From the NCBI GenBank assembly GCA_023132545.1, contig JAGLYB010000131.1:1-7993 (forward strand): a stretch of 7,993 nucleotides of DNA, in the 5' to 3' direction. Under the pieces are notes generated by a model, which saw only the letters and a program-made list of their open reading frames with translations, was not told the origin of the DNA and made no database searches. Shown here piece after piece: positions 6,102-7,993 of the stretch. The first letter of the stretch is position 1, and every line of letters begins with the position of its first letter. This DNA comes from Candidatus Bipolaricaulota bacterium. GTDB lineage: Bacteria > Bipolaricaulota > Bipolaricaulia > UBA7950 > UBA9294. A program made the translations under genes and the position numbers.

Positions 6102-7013
6102 TTAAGTATTGAAGCAGTTCTCAGAGGAGTCGGGACAATCTCCACTCAATGCCGGTTCCATCTCAATTGTGGCATGGGGAACCCCCAACTCGGCGAGCCT
6201 TGATTTGACAATCGTACGCAACTCAGCGCATTGGCGAATCGTGCCGTTCGGATCGCAGAGAACGTGTGTTGACAACACATGGTGTTCTCCGTCTTGGGTC
6301 CAAACGTGGGTATGATGGACTCCCATCACACCGGCAACCTTCGAAATTTCCGACTCCAACAACTCCACGGTCAACCCCGTGGGCACTCCTTGGAGAAGGA
6401 TGACCAGAGTTTCTTTCAGTCGTTTCCCGATGTTCCACAACACATACAACGTGATCAGGATCGAGAGGATGGGATCGATGATGTGGATGCTCGAGACGTA
6501 CATGACAATCGCAGCGATGAGTACTGCAATCCAGCCCAATACATCCTCGACAAAGTGCCACGTCACGACACGCTCGGACAGGCTGCGGCCTCCATGCATG
6601 CGCAGGGCGGCGATTCCATTCACCAAGACTCCGACAACGGCGAAAGCAATCATGCCTTGAGCATTGGAGGGTTCCGGACTGATGATTCTGGGAATGGCTT
6701 GGACCAGTACGAATATCCCGCCGCCAATGAGTGCCATGGACATCACAAGAGCACCAAGAAGCGAGAACCGGCGATAGCCGAATGTGTAGTCGGCATCGCC
6801 CTTCTTCTCGGATACCTTGGCGAAATGCCAGGTGAAGCCAAGAGCAAGACTGTCGCCCAAATCATGGAGTGCATCTGCCAGGATGGCCATGCTGTTCGTC
6901 CAGATCCCTCCGACAATCTCCAGGATAGCGAAGGCCAAATTCAGAAAAAAGGTAACGCCAATCCGCTTTCCCGCAGAAGGGCCATGCGAGTGGCCATGAT
7001 GTGAATGACTCAA
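6102..7013 (-). CDS. CDF-family Zn2+ efflux protein (CzcD/ZitB type)
   Basis: A cation diffusion facilitator of the inner membrane that swaps cytoplasmic Zn2+ (possibly Cd2+ or Co2+) for protons. From the TTG start it has 303 residues, the usual family size, and opens with the His-rich SHSHHGHSHG typical of CzcD/ZitB proteins. Six hydrophobic segments follow. The transport site is seen as HDLGD (His50, Asp54) in helix 2 and HFVED (His153, Asp157) in helix 5, the HD-HD arrangement of Zn2+ carriers. After residue 205 comes the cytoplasmic dimer domain with GVHHTHVW (231-238) and a Cys-bearing tail. The TTG at 7013 is chosen because GAGGGGTGA (7029-7021) lies seven bases upstream and because homologues begin here. 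The frame is open back to an ATG at 7238, without a ribosome site and through the repeat array, and further to 7352, overlapping the DUF362 gene. Those longer forms seem artefacts. Confidence 0.9.
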   Translation of the reverse strand: MSHSHHGHSHGPSAGKRIGVTFFLNLAFAILEIVGGIWTNSMAILADALHDLGDSLALGFTWHFAKVSEKKGDADYTFGYRRFSLLGALVMSMALIGGGIFVLVQAIPRIISPEPSNAQGMIAFAVVGVLVNGIAALRMHGGRSLSERVVTWHFVEDVLGWIAVLIAAIVMYVSSIHIIDPILSILITLYVLWNIGKRLKETLVILLQGVPTGLTVELLESEISKVAGVMGVHHTHVWTQDGEHHVLSTHVLCDPNGTIRQCAELRTIVKSRLAELGVPHATIEMEPALSGDCPDSSENCFNT

Positions 7014-7071
7014 GTTAGTATCACCCCTCGGATTGTTGCCGATCTCGTCGTTCAGCTCAATAGCCGTTGTA

Positions 7072-7197
7072 CTCTGCGAACTCTGCGAGTTCGGCGAACT
7101 CTGCGACTTCTGCAAGTTCGATAAGTTCGGCGAACTCTGCGACTTCTGCAAGTTCGATAAGTTCGGCGAACTCTGCGACTTCGACAAGTTCGGCGAG
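7072..7197. repeat. Tandem array of fourteen 9-bp units with 36-bp higher-order period
   Basis: Fourteen consecutive 9-mers, read on the + strand, are variants of YTCKGCRAR such as CTCTGCGAC, TTCTGCAAG, TTCGATAAG and TTCGGCGAA. Four units make a 36-bp period: 7099-7134 and 7135-7170 are identical. A third copy (7171-7197) is one unit short, with TTCGACAAG replacing two units. Some junctions are near-perfect palindromes (AGTTCG-G-CGAACT). The array sits in the gap between the DUF362 gene and the CDF start, inside the likely CDF leader. The lengths are multiples of three, so reading frames stay open on both strands and give spurious low-complexity ORFs. There are no unique spacers, so it is not CRISPR. 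Confidence 0.9.
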
Positions 7198-7211
7198 CGC
7201 GTGTACTCCGA

Positions 7212-7225
7212 GTGAAACCGTTCAC
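7212..7225. repeat. Short perfect inverted repeat GTGAA-ACCG-TTCAC
   Basis: A 5-bp stem with a 4-base loop, 34 bases past the stop of the DUF362 gene and just upstream of the 9-bp array. It lacks a T-tract, so it is a weak terminator candidate at best; a small operator is possible. The remainder of the 245-base gap (7014-7258) shows no gene I would support. Confidence 0.3.
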
Positions 7226-7258
7226 CGTAAATTCGCATAGAGAGCAGATCAGTCGCAC

Positions 7259-7993
7259 TTACCGGCGGTGGATCAGCCTTCCCAACAACGGTATTGCCAC
7301 TTCGATTGCCCCCTCGGGGCACAGCTCCTGGCAACAGTAGCACCGGATGCATCGCTGATAGTCATAGACAGGAGGGTCGACTCGTCCAGAGCCTCGAAAC
7401 TCAATCGCCTTCGGATCGACGGGACAAACACTGACGCACGTTCCGCATTGGGTGCATTTTGAAGCACGAATAAATGGCTTTGGAACTACGAACCGTCGCA
7501 TCATTCGGCTGGCACGCCCCGGTTGTTCCGTGGTAGGCAGAGGGCGCCGATTCACAACAAACTCCCTGTTCACGAACGATTCGATCGGATCGCCGAGATT
7601 CTCGATGTTCTCGCACGATCCCAGTCCGAATTCGATTCCGTATTGGATCGGAAGAACCAACGTTGGGTCCAAGTCGATCATTCGACAAACTGTGGCATCG
7701 AGCGCCACGGGATCTCGTGAGAACAGCAGAACGTTCATCGGACGTGGCGTCCCGTTTTGAGGACCGTTTCCCTCCATCGCCACGATGCCGTCCATGATGA
7801 ACAATCGCGGCTTCAGAAGTCGGTTGAGATCCACCAGCATCTGCGAGAACAACTCGGCCATAGGAAGGCGAGCATGAAACTCCGCCTTTAGCGGACCGGG
7901 AACACACCCGAATTGATTCTTGATGGCTCCGGTCATCCGGGTAAGCCCGTGCGACTTCATCTTAGGCAACGACACAATGCCGTCAGCGCTCAA
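7259..7993 (-). CDS. DUF362-domain protein with two C-terminal [4Fe-4S] clusters (partial)
   Basis: The C-terminal 244 residues of a DUF362 iron-sulfur protein; the N-terminus lies beyond the right edge, so the TTG at 7993 is not a real start. The visible part opens inside the conserved DUF362 core (LPKMKSHGLTRMTGAIKNQFG), and MDGIVAMEGNGP (67-78) and RDPVALDA (93-100) follow. The end is a bacterial 2x[4Fe-4S] ferredoxin domain. Cluster one uses Cys180, 183, 186 and 190 in CxxCxxCxxxCP; cluster two uses Cys215, 218, 221 and 225 in the same spacing. The protein is soluble and probably an electron-transfer or maturation factor; the exact reaction is unknown for the family. It is upstream of the CDF gene on the same strand, but a 245-base repeat-bearing gap separates them, so co-transcription is uncertain. 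The stop is TAA. Confidence 0.9.
   Translation of the reverse strand: MSADGIVSLPKMKSHGLTRMTGAIKNQFGCVPGPLKAEFHARLPMAELFSQMLVDLNRLLKPRLFIMDGIVAMEGNGPQNGTPRPMNVLLFSRDPVALDATVCRMIDLDPTLVLPIQYGIEFGLGSCENIENLGDPIESFVNREFVVNRRPLPTTEQPGRASRMMRRFVVPKPFIRASKCTQCGTCVSVCPVDPKAIEFRGSGRVDPPVYDYQRCIRCYCCQELCPEGAIEVAIPLLGRLIHRR

Noticed and set aside
6079..6104. Terminator immediately after the CDF gene
   Set aside because: Only a 4-bp TTTC/GAAA stem precedes the T-run on the minus strand, too weak to call.
7032..7060. TTGAGC-N17-AACAAT as a CDF promoter (minus strand)
   Set aside because: Its transcription start would fall within the Shine-Dalgarno of the TTG start, and both hexamers are weak.
7099..7170. 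36-bp repeats as a possible CRISPR array
   Set aside because: The copies abut directly, with no unique spacers, and subdivide into 9-mers. No cas genes are present.
7033..7215. + strand Cys/Phe repeat ORF (FGELCDFCKFDK units)
   Set aside because: It is generated by the 9-bp DNA repeat, which keeps all frames open. No ribosome site, and opposite to the CDF leader.

Overview
The window looks like chromosomal DNA of a Gram-negative-type bacterium. Protein wording and gene content (a YqhQ/DUF1385 protein, Hpt, TsaD, CopA, a CzcD-type efflux protein, a DUF362 ferredoxin) would fit Nitrospirota such as Nitrospira. That assignment is a low-confidence inference; no rRNA, tRNA, phage, IS or CRISPR signal was seen.

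Layout. The left end carries a + strand DUF1385 membrane protein (5-910), which may continue past the left edge. After a 170-base gap comes a small + strand zinc-ribbon-like protein (1092-1406), read from an extended -10 promoter that places its ATG almost at the transcription start. It converges on a minus-strand operon running right to left: a proposed 49-codon ORF (3204-3055), hpt (3055-2477) and tsaD (2480-1449). These three are chained by overlapping stop/start codons (TAATG, then ATGA).

The right half is a minus-strand metal-handling block. From upstream to downstream it holds: a DUF362/2x[4Fe-4S] protein cut by the right edge (7993-7259); a 245-base gap with 14 tandem 9-bp units (7072-7197); a CzcD/ZitB-type Zn2+ efflux protein whose best start is a TTG at 7013; a 29-codon Trp/Cys-rich membrane peptide gene (6035-5946) with a near-perfect ribosome binding site; a hairpin terminator (5891-5848); and a PIB-1 Cu+-exporting ATPase, copA (5767-3266), with its own candidate promoter and dyad.

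How the genes fit together. The CDF protein and CopA would lower cytoplasmic Zn2+ and Cu+. The small membrane peptide sits between them on the same strand, bracketed by its own promoter candidate and terminator, so it may be an unannotated accessory factor in metal export. That role is inferred only from position, hydrophobicity and cysteines. The hpt-tsaD operon joins purine salvage to tRNA t6A synthesis. The most interesting unlisted items are the 29-aa peptide, the 49-aa ORF, the two matching leaderless-type promoters and the 9/36-bp repeat array.
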